DNA of 49,178 nt from Capillimicrobium sp035565675 (GTDB taxonomy: Bacteria > Actinomycetota > Thermoleophilia > Solirubrobacterales > Solirubrobacteraceae), in NCBI GenBank assembly GCA_035565675.1, contig DATMSA010000117.1:1-49178 (forward strand), read 5' to 3'. Below are positions 1 through 8,167 of the stretch, in pieces. Each line of letters starts with the position of its first letter. Positions within the stretch are counted from its first letter, which is position 1. Made by a program: the position numbers and the translations under genes. The notes beneath the pieces were generated by a model. The model made no database searches and was not told the DNA's origin. It worked only from the letters and a program-made list of their open reading frames with translations.

Positions 1-683
1 CAGCGCACGCGGCCGCGGGTCGGCGTGCGTCGGCCGCCGCCCTCGCCGCCGTCGCCGCGCACCAGCGCGTCCTCGGCCAGGAGCGCCTCGAGCCCGTCGA
101 GGTCGCCCTCCTCGACCGCGTCGAAGAAGCGGCTGGCCAGCCGCCGGCGCTGCTCGCGCGAGGTCTCGAAGCGCGGGGTGCCGCCGTCGACCTGCCGGCG
201 CGCCCGCGACCCGAGCTGGCGGACCGCGGCCGGGCTCTTGCCGAGCACGGCGCCGATCCGCTCGTAGGGGTAGTCGAACACCTCCCGCAGCAGGAACACC
301 GCGCGCTGCTCGGGCGACAGCCGCTCGAGCACGACCAGCAGCGCCATCGACAGCGACTCGGCGATCTCGGCGTGGCGGCCGGGGTCGTCGCCGTCCTCGG
401 CGGTGAGGATGGGCTCGGGCAGCCACTCGCCCACGTACGTCTCGCGGCGGCTGCGGGCCGACTTGAGCTGGTCGATCCCCAGCCGCGTCACGACCGTGAC
501 CAGGAAGCCCTCGGGCGAGTCGATCCGGGCGCCGGCCGCGCGCTCGCGGTGCAGGCGCAGGAACGCCTCCTGCACGAGGTCCTCGGCCTCGTTGACGCTG
601 CCGAGCATGCGGTAGGCGGCGCCGAAGGCGGCCGCGCGCAGCTCGTCGTACCCGTCGGTGGTGGTGTGGTCGGCGGCGCTCAC
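1..683 (-). CDS. ECF41-type RNA polymerase sigma factor, C-terminus cut by window edge
   Basis: The reverse strand from GTG at 683 reads as an ECF sigma factor for 227 residues and runs off the window. Region 2 lies at about residues 12-75 (EAEDLVQEAFLRLH), region 4 at about 105-165 (LSPEQRAVFLLREVF, then a helix-turn-helix), and a SnoaL-like extension starts near 177. The linker carries WLPEP (87-91), a hallmark of the ECF41/SigJ-like group, and a DGG..GGGR stretch (211-218) resembles the group's DGGGK motif. In this family the C-terminal extension, rather than a classical anti-sigma factor, modulates core binding. A GGGGAGG ribosome site precedes the GTG. The start overlaps the stop of the upstream membrane protein as GTGA, so the two are probably translated together. 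The target promoter is not visible. Confidence 0.9.
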   Translation of the reverse strand, partial: MSAADHTTTDGYDELRAAAFGAAYRMLGSVNEAEDLVQEAFLRLHRERAAGARIDSPEGFLVTVVTRLGIDQLKSARSRRETYVGEWLPEPILTAEDGDDPGRHAEIAESLSMALLVVLERLSPEQRAVFLLREVFDYPYERIGAVLGKSPAAVRQLGSRARRQVDGGTPRFETSREQRRRLASRFFDAVEEGDLDGLEALLAEDALVRGDGGEGGGRRTPTRGRVR

Positions 684-907
684 GATCGGCCTCCCCGCAG
701 CGCGCGGACGGCGAGCAGCGGCGCGGCCAAGACGCCGGCCACGAGCCCGACGACGAGCAGCGGGACCAGCAGGAGCGCGCCGAGCACGATCGCCGGGATC
801 GCGAACGGGAACAGGACCATCACGAAGATCCCCAGCGAGGCGAGCATGCCGCCCCCTTCGCTGAACGCGTCTCCGACGGGCGTCCGGGTGCGTGGCTGGG
901 CGGGCAT
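680..907 (-). CDS. Small two-helix membrane protein upstream of the sigma factor
   Basis: This 75-residue protein starts at ATG 907 behind AAAGGAG. Residues 1-20 are polar. Residues 22-66 are almost uninterrupted hydrophobic residues (ILVFAPG) that fit two membrane helices, and the tail ends basic (VRALRGGRS). I recognise no family. Its stop overlaps the sigma factor GTG by four bases, so it is the first gene of a two-gene operon with ECF41. A membrane-bound partner of the sigma factor is conceivable but has no motif support. A longer reading to 1057 was rejected because the ribosome site and composition favour 907. Confidence 0.7.
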   Translation of the reverse strand: MPAQPRTRTPVGDAFSEGGGMLASLGIFVMVLFPFAIPAIVLGALLLVPLLVVGLVAGVLAAPLLAVRALRGGRS

Positions 908-989
908 CGGCGGTCTCCTTTCGTCCTCATGCCCCCAAGGACGAGATGGCCCGCGCGGTTGTGACGGGTGCCGTGCTTCACTTCCCCAC

Positions 990-3587
990 GTGTCCGGGAT
1001 CGTCGCCGCCCACGGACCGTTCGATCCGCGCACCGGGCTGCGCATGCTCGAGCGCATCGCGCACCGCGGTCCGGACGGGACCGGCAGCCGCGCGGTCGGC
1101 GACGCGTGGCTCGGCCATCGGCGCCTGGCGATCGTCGATCCCGAGGGCGGCGGCCAGCCGCTGCGCAGCCACGGCGACGACCTGTGGATCGTCGGCGACG
1201 GCGAGATCTACAACCACGAGCGGCTGCGCGCCCGGTTGGGGGAGCACCGCTTCCGCACCCGCTCCGACCACGAGGCGGCGCTGCTGGCCTACGCGGACGA
1301 GGACATCCACGCCTTCGACCGCCTGTGGGGGACGTTCGCGCTCGTCATCGCCGGCGAGGACGGGCGGTTCGTGGCGACGCGCGACGCGCTCGGCGTCGCC
1401 CCGCTCTACTACGCCCAGCGCGACGAGACGACGATCTTCGCCTCCGAGCTGAAGGCGTTCGACGAGGAGTGGCGCCCGCTCGCCCAGCCGCTGCCCGCCG
1501 GGCACGCGTGGAGTCCCGCCGAGGGCCTGCGGCCGTGGCGCCCGACCGCCGCGGCGCGCCCGGTGCTGATGCGCAGCCGCGGGCCGAACGAGATGCCCCC
1601 GCCGTGGGTGTTCGACGCCGTGCGCGACACGCTGATCCGCGCGGTCGAGCGCGCGCTGGCCGCCGACGTCCCCGTCGGGCTGCTGCTGTCGGGCGGCCTG
1701 GACTCCAGCCTCATCACCGCGATCGCCGCGCGCATCGCCCAGCGCGAGGGGCGGACGCTGCCGACGTTCGCGGCGGGCCTGCCCGGCAGCCCCGACCTGG
1801 CGGCGGCGCGCGTCGTGGCCGAGCACCTCGGCACCGACCACCACGAGCTCGTGTTCTCCATCGAGGAGGCGATCGCGTGCGTGCCGGAGGTGATCGGCAA
1901 GCTCGAGTCGTTCGACCCGAGCCTCGTGCACAGCGCGGTGCCCAACCACCTCGTCGCCGGCCTCGCCAGCCGCCACGTGAAGGTCGTGCTGATCGGCGAG
2001 GGCGCCGACGAGCTGTTCGCCGGCTACGCGCACTACGCGGCCATCGAGACCGGGGACGAGCTGCACGCCGAGCTGCTGGACACGATCGGCGGCATGCACA
2101 ACCTCGGCCTGCAGCGCGTCGACCGCGTCGCCAGCGCCAACGGGATCGAGCCCCGGATCCCGTTCCTGGACCTCGACGTGGTCGAGCTGGCGCTCGCGCT
2201 GCCGCCCACGTGGAAGCTCACGACCGAGACGCGCCCCGAGAAGTGGCTGCTGCGGCGCGCGTTCGAGGGCTGGCTGCCCGACGACGTGCTGTGGCGCCCC
2301 AAGGAGCAGTTCGGCGAGGGCACCGGGATGAACGAGGCGCTGGCCGCCCACTTCGGCGAGCAGGCGACCGAGGAGGAGCTGGAGCGCGAGCGCGACGCGG
2401 TGACCCCGCCGCTGCGCAGCCGCGAGGAGCTCGTCTTCCACCGCATCCTCGACGCGCAGCTTCCGGGGATCGCCGACGCCGGCGTCATCGGCCGCTTCCT
2501 CGAGGAGGACCCGGCGGAGGGGTCGCCGACGATCCGGCGGCTGCGCCACCGCCTCCAGGGGCTGTACGAGCGCCATCTCGACATCGACCCGGCGGCGATC
2601 GTCACCTACTACGAGCCGGGGCGCGGCTTCTGCTCGCTGGAGGAGACCACCGCCCACCACGACCAGTTCGCGATCAGCATCGCCACGATCGGCGGCGAGA
2701 CGGTCAGCGTCGGCGACAGCGACCTGCCGTTCCCGCTGCAGTCGGTGTCGAAGGTGTTCGCCTACGCGCTCGCGCTCGAGGACCTCGGCCGCGACCGGCT
2801 CCTGCAGCACGTCGGGGTGGAGCCCAGCGGCGACGCGTTCAACTCGATCGTGTTCGACGAGCGCCACAACCGCCCGTACAACCCGATGGTCAACGCGGGC
2901 GCGATCGCCACGACCGACCTGGTGCGCGGCTACGACGTCGACGAGAAGCTCGAGCGCATCGTCGGCAGCCTGCGCGAGTTCGCCGGCAACCCCGACCTGG
3001 ACGTCGACGCGGACACCCTCGAGCGCGAGCTGCTGACCGCCGACCACAACCGCGCGACGGCCTACCTGATGCGCGCGCAGGGGATGATCGCCGGCGACGT
3101 CGAGGCGACGCTGCGCCTGTACCTGAGCCAGTGCTCGGTCCACGTCACCTGCGACGACCTCGCGGTGATGGGCGCGACGCTGGCCAACGGCGGCGTGAAC
3201 CCGGTGACCGGCCGCGCGTGCCTGCCGCGCGACCGCGTCCGCGACGTGCTGAGCGTCATGTACACATGCGGGATGTACGACTTCGCCGGCCAGTGGGCCT
3301 ACGAGGTCGGCGTGCCCGCCAAGAGCGGCGTCAGCGGCGCGATCCTGTGCGTCATCCCCGGCAAGATGGGGATCGCCGTGTTCTCGCCCGGCCTGGACGC
3401 CTACGGCAACAGCGTCCGCGGCACCCGCGTCTGCCGGGAGATCTCCGACCGCCTCGGCCTGCACGTGTTCGCCACCGAGGAGGAGGACGCGATGCTCGGC
3501 GAGGCCGGCCCGGCCGCCACCCCGCCCGCCGGGCCGCCCGTGGTCGTCAGGCCTGCCAGCGGGCCCCGCGATCGCCCTCGAGCGTGA
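990..3587 (+). CDS. AsnB-type asparagine synthetase fused to a serine glutaminase (GlsA), with a degenerate amidotransferase site
   Basis: The 865-residue protein begins V-S-G-I at GTG 990. Residues 1-520 align by eye along the whole of AsnB: amidotransferase domain (HRGPDGTG, GEIYNH, RDALGVAPLYY), synthetase PP-loop SGGLDS (234-239), GEGADELFAGY (336-346), and PFLD. Residues about 525-840 are a complete glutaminase domain: QSVSK (584-588, nucleophile Ser585 and Lys588), NAGA (635-638), GMYDFAG and PAKSGVSG. The nucleophile that should follow the initiator (Cys in MCGI) is Ser2 (codon TCC), and the oxyanion Asn of NGEIYNH is Asp70. Glutamine hydrolysis by the first domain is therefore probably lost. 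The inference is that the fused glutaminase supplies ammonia for asparagine formation from aspartate and ATP. The gene is divergent from the small membrane protein and overlaps the next, convergent gene by 41 bases. Upstream codons in frame remain open to 372 but look non-coding. Confidence 0.9.
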   Translation: MSGIVAAHGPFDPRTGLRMLERIAHRGPDGTGSRAVGDAWLGHRRLAIVDPEGGGQPLRSHGDDLWIVGDGEIYNHERLRARLGEHRFRTRSDHEAALLAYADEDIHAFDRLWGTFALVIAGEDGRFVATRDALGVAPLYYAQRDETTIFASELKAFDEEWRPLAQPLPAGHAWSPAEGLRPWRPTAAARPVLMRSRGPNEMPPPWVFDAVRDTLIRAVERALAADVPVGLLLSGGLDSSLITAIAARIAQREGRTLPTFAAGLPGSPDLAAARVVAEHLGTDHHELVFSIEEAIACVPEVIGKLESFDPSLVHSAVPNHLVAGLASRHVKVVLIGEGADELFAGYAHYAAIETGDELHAELLDTIGGMHNLGLQRVDRVASANGIEPRIPFLDLDVVELALALPPTWKLTTETRPEKWLLRRAFEGWLPDDVLWRPKEQFGEGTGMNEALAAHFGEQATEEELERERDAVTPPLRSREELVFHRILDAQLPGIADAGVIGRFLEEDPAEGSPTIRRLRHRLQGLYERHLDIDPAAIVTYYEPGRGFCSLEETTAHHDQFAISIATIGGETVSVGDSDLPFPLQSVSKVFAYALALEDLGRDRLLQHVGVEPSGDAFNSIVFDERHNRPYNPMVNAGAIATTDLVRGYDVDEKLERIVGSLREFAGNPDLDVDADTLERELLTADHNRATAYLMRAQGMIAGDVEATLRLYLSQCSVHVTCDDLAVMGATLANGGVNPVTGRACLPRDRVRDVLSVMYTCGMYDFAGQWAYEVGVPAKSGVSGAILCVIPGKMGIAVFSPGLDAYGNSVRGTRVCREISDRLGLHVFATEEEDAMLGEAGPAATPPAGPPVVVRPASGPRDRPRA

Positions 3588-4296
3588 TCCACAGGGCCTC
3601 GGCGACCGCCAGCGGCGTCCCGTCCGCCGCGTAGACGGCGCTGGCGCCGCGGTGCTTGCGCTCGCCGCGCTCCAGCGGCCAGGCGGCGATCACGTACGTC
3701 TCGCCGGCCCGCACCGGCGCGTCGATGCGGGCGGTCATCGTCGCGAGCACGCTCACGCGCCCCTCCGGCATGCACGCGAAGCCCGACGGGCAGTCCAGCG
3801 CCGCCCACACGAGCCGCGAGTCGATCCTCCCGCCTTGGCCGCCCAGGCCGGGCGCCGGGGTCCACGGGCAGGCGAGCACGTCCCCGGCGCTGAGCGGGCC
3901 CGGGAACACGTGCAGGCCGTCGTCGGGACGCAGCGGGCCACAGACGACGCACGTCGGGAAGATGTGGCGGTCGGGGTCGGCGGCCGCGTACCGGCGCGTC
4001 GCGTGGCGCGCGGCGGCGAGGCTCGGCGCCGGGCGCGGGGCGACGGTCGGCTCGCCGGGCACGGCGTCGGCGACGACCACGTCGCCGTGGCGGACGGTGA
4101 CGGTCCCGTCCGGGCCGGTGCGACGGTCGAGCGGGACGCCGACCGGCATCGGGGCCAGCAGGCGCACGCTCGCCGCCGGCCCGATCGGCTCGGCGGCCAG
4201 CCCGCACGCGTAGCCGCCGTTCGTCACGCCCGGCGGGCCGTTGAAGCGGGGCGCGACGGTCAGGGCGCCGCCGCGGGTCTCGTCGATCTGACGCAT
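3547..4296 (-). CDS. Hotdog/thioesterase-like protein of unknown substrate
   Basis: The 249-residue protein starts at ATG 4296 after GAAGGTG. The stretch FNGPPGVTNGGYACGL near the N-terminus resembles the helix-capping region of hotdog-fold acyl-CoA thioesterases, and the length fits a double hotdog. A central CVVCG (near FPTCVVCG) and GLHVFPGPL follow, then WAALDCPSGFA, a pattern common in uncharacterised actinobacterial proteins of this type. No catalytic residue can be assigned with confidence. It is convergent with the AsnB-glutaminase fusion (41-base overlap) and divergent from the SARP regulator, so it is probably a single-gene unit. An upstream ATG at 4356 lacks support. Confidence 0.65.
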   Translation of the reverse strand: MRQIDETRGGALTVAPRFNGPPGVTNGGYACGLAAEPIGPAASVRLLAPMPVGVPLDRRTGPDGTVTVRHGDVVVADAVPGEPTVAPRPAPSLAAARHATRRYAAADPDRHIFPTCVVCGPLRPDDGLHVFPGPLSAGDVLACPWTPAPGLGGQGGRIDSRLVWAALDCPSGFACMPEGRVSVLATMTARIDAPVRAGETYVIAAWPLERGERKHRGASAVYAADGTPLAVAEALWITLEGDRGARWQA

Positions 4297-4412
4297 CGAT
4301 TCGCACCTTCGGTCGTGGTGGACGGCGGGCACGCTAGGCGCGGGCCGCAACGCCACCGTCAGGCGAGCGCAAACTTCTCCCCCGGGCGCCGGGGCGCCGG
4401 TAGGGTTGGCGC

Positions 4413-7400
4413 ATGCTGCGGGCCCGCCTGTTCGGGCCGATGACGCTGGACATCGACGGCCGCGCCGTCCCGGAGATCGCCGGCCTGCGGCCGCGCTCGC
4501 TGCTGGCGTGGCTGCTGATGGAGCCGGGCCCCCATGCCCGCGCGCACGTCGCCGCCCGCTTCTGGCCGGACGTGCTGGACACGAGCGCCCGCGCCTCGCT
4601 GCGCAACGCCCTGTCGACGATTCGCGCCGCGCTCGACGCCGCGGGCGGCGTGCGCTACCTGGAGGCCGACCGCGTCAGCGTCGGGATCGCGGCGGGCCTG
4701 CCCCGCGAGGTCGACGTCGAGCGCTTCGCGCGCCTGGCCGACGCGGGCGACCCGCGGTCGCTCGAGCGCGCGTTCGCCCTGGCCGACGCGCCGCTGCTCA
4801 GCGATCTCGCCGACGACTGGGTGCTGGAGGCGCGCGACGAGTGGCGCGAGCGGCTCGTCGACGTCGCGCTGCGCCTGGCCGACCACGCCGAGGCGGGCGG
4901 CGACGCCGCCGAGGCGATCGCCTGGACGCGGCGGGCGCTGCGCCACGCGCGCCTGCGCGAGGCCGTCCACCGCACGCTGATGGAGCGGCTGGCCGCGGCG
5001 GGCGACCGCGCGGAGGCGCTCGAGGCGTACGCGCGGCTGGCGGCCGTCCTCGCGGCGGAGTTCGGCACGCCGCCGTCGGAGGCGACCCGGGCGCTCGTGG
5101 CGCGGCTGCGGGCCGACGAGCGCGGCGGGACGGCCGCGGCGCCCCCGGAGCCCGCGCCCGGGGTCGCCGGCGCGCCCTCCGATCCAGTCGCCGCGCGCCC
5201 GCCGCTGGTCGGCCGCGCGCGCGAGCTCGACGTCCTCACCGCGTCGTGGGAGCGGGCGCGCGGCGGCGCCGGCGGCGTGGCCCTCGTCACCGGCGAGCCG
5301 GGCATCGGGAAGACCCGGCTGGTGGCCGAGCTGGGCGCACGCGCCGTCGCCTCCGGCGGCCGGAGGGCGGTGGGCGCCGCCCTGGACCTCGACGGCGCGC
5401 CGCCGCTGGGACCGTGGTCGGACGCGCTGCACCAGCTCGTGCAGGACGGGCCGCGGCCACCGCCCGACGCGGCCTGGCCGGACGACCTCGTCCACGTGTG
5501 CCGGACGGCGGAGACCGTCTGGGGGCGCCGTGCGTCGCGCCTCGGCGCGGCGCCCGAGATCGAGCGGATGCGGCTGTTCGAGACGCTCATGGCCGCCCTG
5601 GCCTGGTGGGCGGCGGACCGTCCGCTGCTCGTCGTGCTCGAAGACCTCCAGCGCATGGACGCCGCGAGCGCCGCCCTGCTCGCCGCCGTGGCCCGCCGCG
5701 TCCCGGCCTGGCCGATGCTGCTCGTCGTCACCGGGCGCGACGGCGACGAGCGCGTCGCGGTCACCGCCGACGCGCTGCGGCGGGCCGACGCGCTCGGCGC
5801 CCAGGTCGCGCTGACGCCGCTGCCCGACCGCGACATCGCGGCGATCGTCGACGCGGCCGCGCCCAGCTTGGATCCGTCCGCCCGCCGCCGGGTGGTCGAC
5901 GCCGCCGGCGGCACGCCCCTGCTGGCCCGCGAGGCGGCGCACGCGACGGCCGCCGGAGCGGACCCGGCCCAGGGGCTGGCCGAGTGGGTGCGCGGGCCGC
6001 TGGCGCGCCTCAGCGACCCGGCCCGCCGGCTCGTCGACCTCGTCGCCGCCGCCGGGCGCCCGCTCGAACGCGCCGAGGCGGCCGAGCTCATCGGCGCCGG
6101 GGCGCTGACCGCCGCCCTGGAGGAGGCGTGCGCCGTGCACCTCCTCGACGACCGCGATGACCGGCGGATCGCCTTCCACCACGCCCTCGTGCGCGACGCC
6201 TGCTACGCCGCGCTTCCCGCCGCGCATCGCGCGGGCCGCCACGGCGAGCTCGCGGACGCGATGCTCGCGCGCTCCAGCCGCTCGGTGGCCGAGATCGCCC
6301 GCCACCTGCTGCTCGCCCACCGCGACGAGGACGCCACGAGCCACCTGGCCGCCGCGGCCGCCGCGGCGCGCCGGCTCGGCGCGCTGGACGAGGCCGCCGC
6401 GTTCCTGCGCGAGGCGATCGCGGTCGCCGACGGCGACGAGCTGGCCGCCGAGCTGTGGCTGCTGCTCGCCGAGGTCGAGTCCTGGCGCGGGGACCGCGAC
6501 GCCTACGAGGACGCGTTCGCCCACGCCGCCGGCCTGCTCGAGCGCACGGGCGACGTGGCCGCGCTCGCCGCCGCGCACACGGCCCACGCGCGCTGCCTGC
6601 GAACCACGCTCTGCTACCCGCGCGCGTCGCTGGCCGCCTACGAGCGCGCGCTGGAGCTCGTCGAGCCGCTCGCCGACGCGCTGCCGGAGCTGTGGGCGAT
6701 GGCGGTCGCGGGCGCCGCGTGGGCCGAGGCGGTCAGCGGCGACGTCGACCGCGCCCACGCGCTGATCGCGCGGGCGGAGGCGCTCCCCGAGGCCGCCCGC
6801 GACCCCGCGCTGGCGGCCGAGCTCGCGCTCGACCGGTCGGCGGCGCTGATGCGCACCGGCCGCTTCGCCGAGAGCGAGGCGGTGAGCGAGCGCGCCGTCG
6901 AGCTGGCGCTGGCGGCCGGACGGCCGGAGCTCTCGCACGTGGCCCGCGTCAACGCGGCGTCGGCGGCCGCCGCCCGCGGCGACCCGGCCCGCGCGCTCGC
7001 CCTCGTCGAGAGCGCCGAGGGCATGGCGTCCGGCGCCGCCCACCCGGACGCCGAGCGGGCCGCGGCCCGCGCCTACGCGCTCGCGCGGCTGGGGCGCCAC
7101 GACGAGGCGCGGCGCGCGGCCCGCGAGCTCGCCCGCCTCGCCCAGCGCTCGGCCCGCCCCGCGGCCGAGGCGATGGCGGCCTTCGACGAGGGCTCCGTCG
7201 CGCTCGCCGTCGGCGACGCGCGCGTCGCCGCCGCCCGCCTGCGCGACGCCCTGGACGATCCCGACGGCCGGATCCCGCGGGCGCTCGCCCGGCTGCGGCT
7301 GGCCGACGCGCTCCTGGAGGCCGGCGACGTCGACGCGGCGGCCGCGGAGCTGGAGCGCGTGCCGTTCGAGCCGGTCGGCCCCGCCGACATGCCCGACGCG

Positions 7401-7676
7401 CTCGTGCCACGCCTGCGGCGCCTGCAGGGCCTCGTCGCCGCGGCCCGGGGCGACGCCGAGACCGCCGCGGCGCACCTGGGGCGCGCGGAGGCGGGCTGGC
7501 GCGCGCTGGCGGGCGCGGCCGCGTCCGGCGACCGGCTCGCGGCCGCGTTCGTGGACCTGGGGCGCCCGCCGGTGGCCGGCCTGCTCGAGCCGGGGGTGGA
7601 GCTCGAGCGGGTGCTGAGCGAGCGGGCGGAGCTGCTCTCGCGCGCCGGGCGCGCGGACGACCTGGAGGTGAGGTGA
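4413..7676 (+). CDS. SARP/BTAD-type transcriptional regulator with AAA ATPase and TPR domains
   Basis: The 1087-residue protein has an N-terminal winged helix (about 1-75) followed by a bacterial transcriptional activator domain (about 80-235, including EVDVERFARL and GDRAEALEAYARL). Next comes a STAND/AAA module with Walker A GEPGIGKTR (294-302) and Walker B LLVVLEDLQRMD (about 404-415), and then a long alpha-helical Ala/Arg-rich region with TPR character to the end. No C-terminal LuxR helix-turn-helix was seen. Such AfsR-like proteins activate nearby genes by binding direct repeats. Its stop overlaps the SRPBCC gene start (TGATG), and phased repeats lie before the flavin oxidase further on, so those genes are its likely targets. 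The signal sensed is unknown. Confidence 0.88.
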   Translation: MLRARLFGPMTLDIDGRAVPEIAGLRPRSLLAWLLMEPGPHARAHVAARFWPDVLDTSARASLRNALSTIRAALDAAGGVRYLEADRVSVGIAAGLPREVDVERFARLADAGDPRSLERAFALADAPLLSDLADDWVLEARDEWRERLVDVALRLADHAEAGGDAAEAIAWTRRALRHARLREAVHRTLMERLAAAGDRAEALEAYARLAAVLAAEFGTPPSEATRALVARLRADERGGTAAAPPEPAPGVAGAPSDPVAARPPLVGRARELDVLTASWERARGGAGGVALVTGEPGIGKTRLVAELGARAVASGGRRAVGAALDLDGAPPLGPWSDALHQLVQDGPRPPPDAAWPDDLVHVCRTAETVWGRRASRLGAAPEIERMRLFETLMAALAWWAADRPLLVVLEDLQRMDAASAALLAAVARRVPAWPMLLVVTGRDGDERVAVTADALRRADALGAQVALTPLPDRDIAAIVDAAAPSLDPSARRRVVDAAGGTPLLAREAAHATAAGADPAQGLAEWVRGPLARLSDPARRLVDLVAAAGRPLERAEAAELIGAGALTAALEEACAVHLLDDRDDRRIAFHHALVRDACYAALPAAHRAGRHGELADAMLARSSRSVAEIARHLLLAHRDEDATSHLAAAAAAARRLGALDEAAAFLREAIAVADGDELAAELWLLLAEVESWRGDRDAYEDAFAHAAGLLERTGDVAALAAAHTAHARCLRTTLCYPRASLAAYERALELVEPLADALPELWAMAVAGAAWAEAVSGDVDRAHALIARAEALPEAARDPALAAELALDRSAALMRTGRFAESEAVSERAVELALAAGRPELSHVARVNAASAAAARGDPARALALVESAEGMASGAAHPDAERAAARAYALARLGRHDEARRAARELARLAQRSARPAAEAMAAFDEGSVALAVGDARVAAARLRDALDDPDGRIPRALARLRLADALLEAGDVDAAAAELERVPFEPVGPADMPDALVPRLRRLQGLVAAARGDAETAAAHLGRAEAGWRALAGAAASGDRLAAAFVDLGRPPVAGLLEPGVELERVLSERAELLSRAGRADDLEVR

Positions 7677-8071
7677 TGGTGGAGTTCGAGGTGTCGGCGA
7701 CCTGCCGGGCGCCGGCCACCGAGGTGTGGGCGCTGCTGTACGACCCGGCCCGACTCGCCGACTGGTGGGTGGGGACCGAGCGGATCGAGGGCGAGCGCAA
7801 CCCGCTCACGCGGTACACGCTGGCCGAGCCGGGCGTGCCGTACCCGACCGCCCTGCACGCGACCCGCGACGGGTCGCGCGTGACGATCTCGTGCCTGGCG
7901 TTCGACATCGCCTGGGAGTGGACGCTGGAGCCGGCCCCCGAGGGCTGCGCCGTGCACCTGCGCATGCGCGGCGCCGACGAGCACGCCGATCTCGTCGACC
8001 GCCAGCGCGGCGACATGCGGGCGTCCGTCGCGCGGCTGGTGGCGCTGGCCGAGGCCGGCGTGCCCCGCTGA
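7676..8071 (+). CDS. SRPBCC (START-like) family protein
   Basis: This 131-residue protein starts at the ATG that overlaps the stop of the regulator by one base. It opens with VEFEVSATCRAPATEVWALLYDPARLADWWVG, the typical first strand and helix of polyketide-cyclase-like SRPBCC proteins, which form a deep hydrophobic ligand cavity. The middle (TISCLAFDIAWEWTLEP) and final long helix (RQRGDMRASVARLVALAE) complete the fold. It may bind or cyclise a small hydrophobic molecule, or act as a coenzyme-like sensor. Translational coupling to the SARP protein suggests a shared role with the following oxidase. The ligand cannot be read from sequence. Confidence 0.8.
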   Translation: MVEFEVSATCRAPATEVWALLYDPARLADWWVGTERIEGERNPLTRYTLAEPGVPYPTALHATRDGSRVTISCLAFDIAWEWTLEPAPEGCAVHLRMRGADEHADLVDRQRGDMRASVARLVALAEAGVPR

Positions 8072-8085
8072 CGGGGCGCGCCGGG

Positions 8086-8126
8086 CTTCACGCCCGCTTC
8101 ACGCTCCCCTTGCGCTGGGCTTGCGG
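8086..8126 (+). promoter_or_regulatory. Helically phased direct repeats, candidate SARP binding site
   Basis: Four related heptamer/octamer repeats lie on one strand in the gap before the flavin oxidase: CTTCACGC at 8086 and again at 8097, CTTGCGC at 8109 and CTTGCGG at 8120. The spacings are 11, 12 and 11 bases, close to one helical turn. SARP activators are known to bind direct repeats with about 11-bp (or 22-bp) periodicity overlapping a -35 region. The regulator gene of that family ends 400 bases upstream. Function is inferred. Confidence 0.5.
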
Positions 8127-8167
8127 GCGGCCGGGAGGCTCGCCCCACCCGACCGAAGGAGCACACC

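Noticed and set aside
372..989. In-frame N-terminal extension of the AsnB-glutaminase protein
   Set aside because: The upstream codons overlap the divergent sigma and membrane protein genes, have no domain, and the family fold begins right at V-S-G-I.
680..1057. 125-residue version of the small membrane protein
   Set aside because: The first 50 residues run through the divergent AsnB start region and lack a ribosome site; ATG 907 has AAAGGAG.
978..7475. Very long open frames on the opposite strand of the AsnB fusion and the SARP gene (828 and 1038 codons)
   Set aside because: They are products of high GC with few stop codons. Their translations are low-complexity Ala/Arg/Gly/Val/Asp repeats without domains, and the forward frames have clear motifs.
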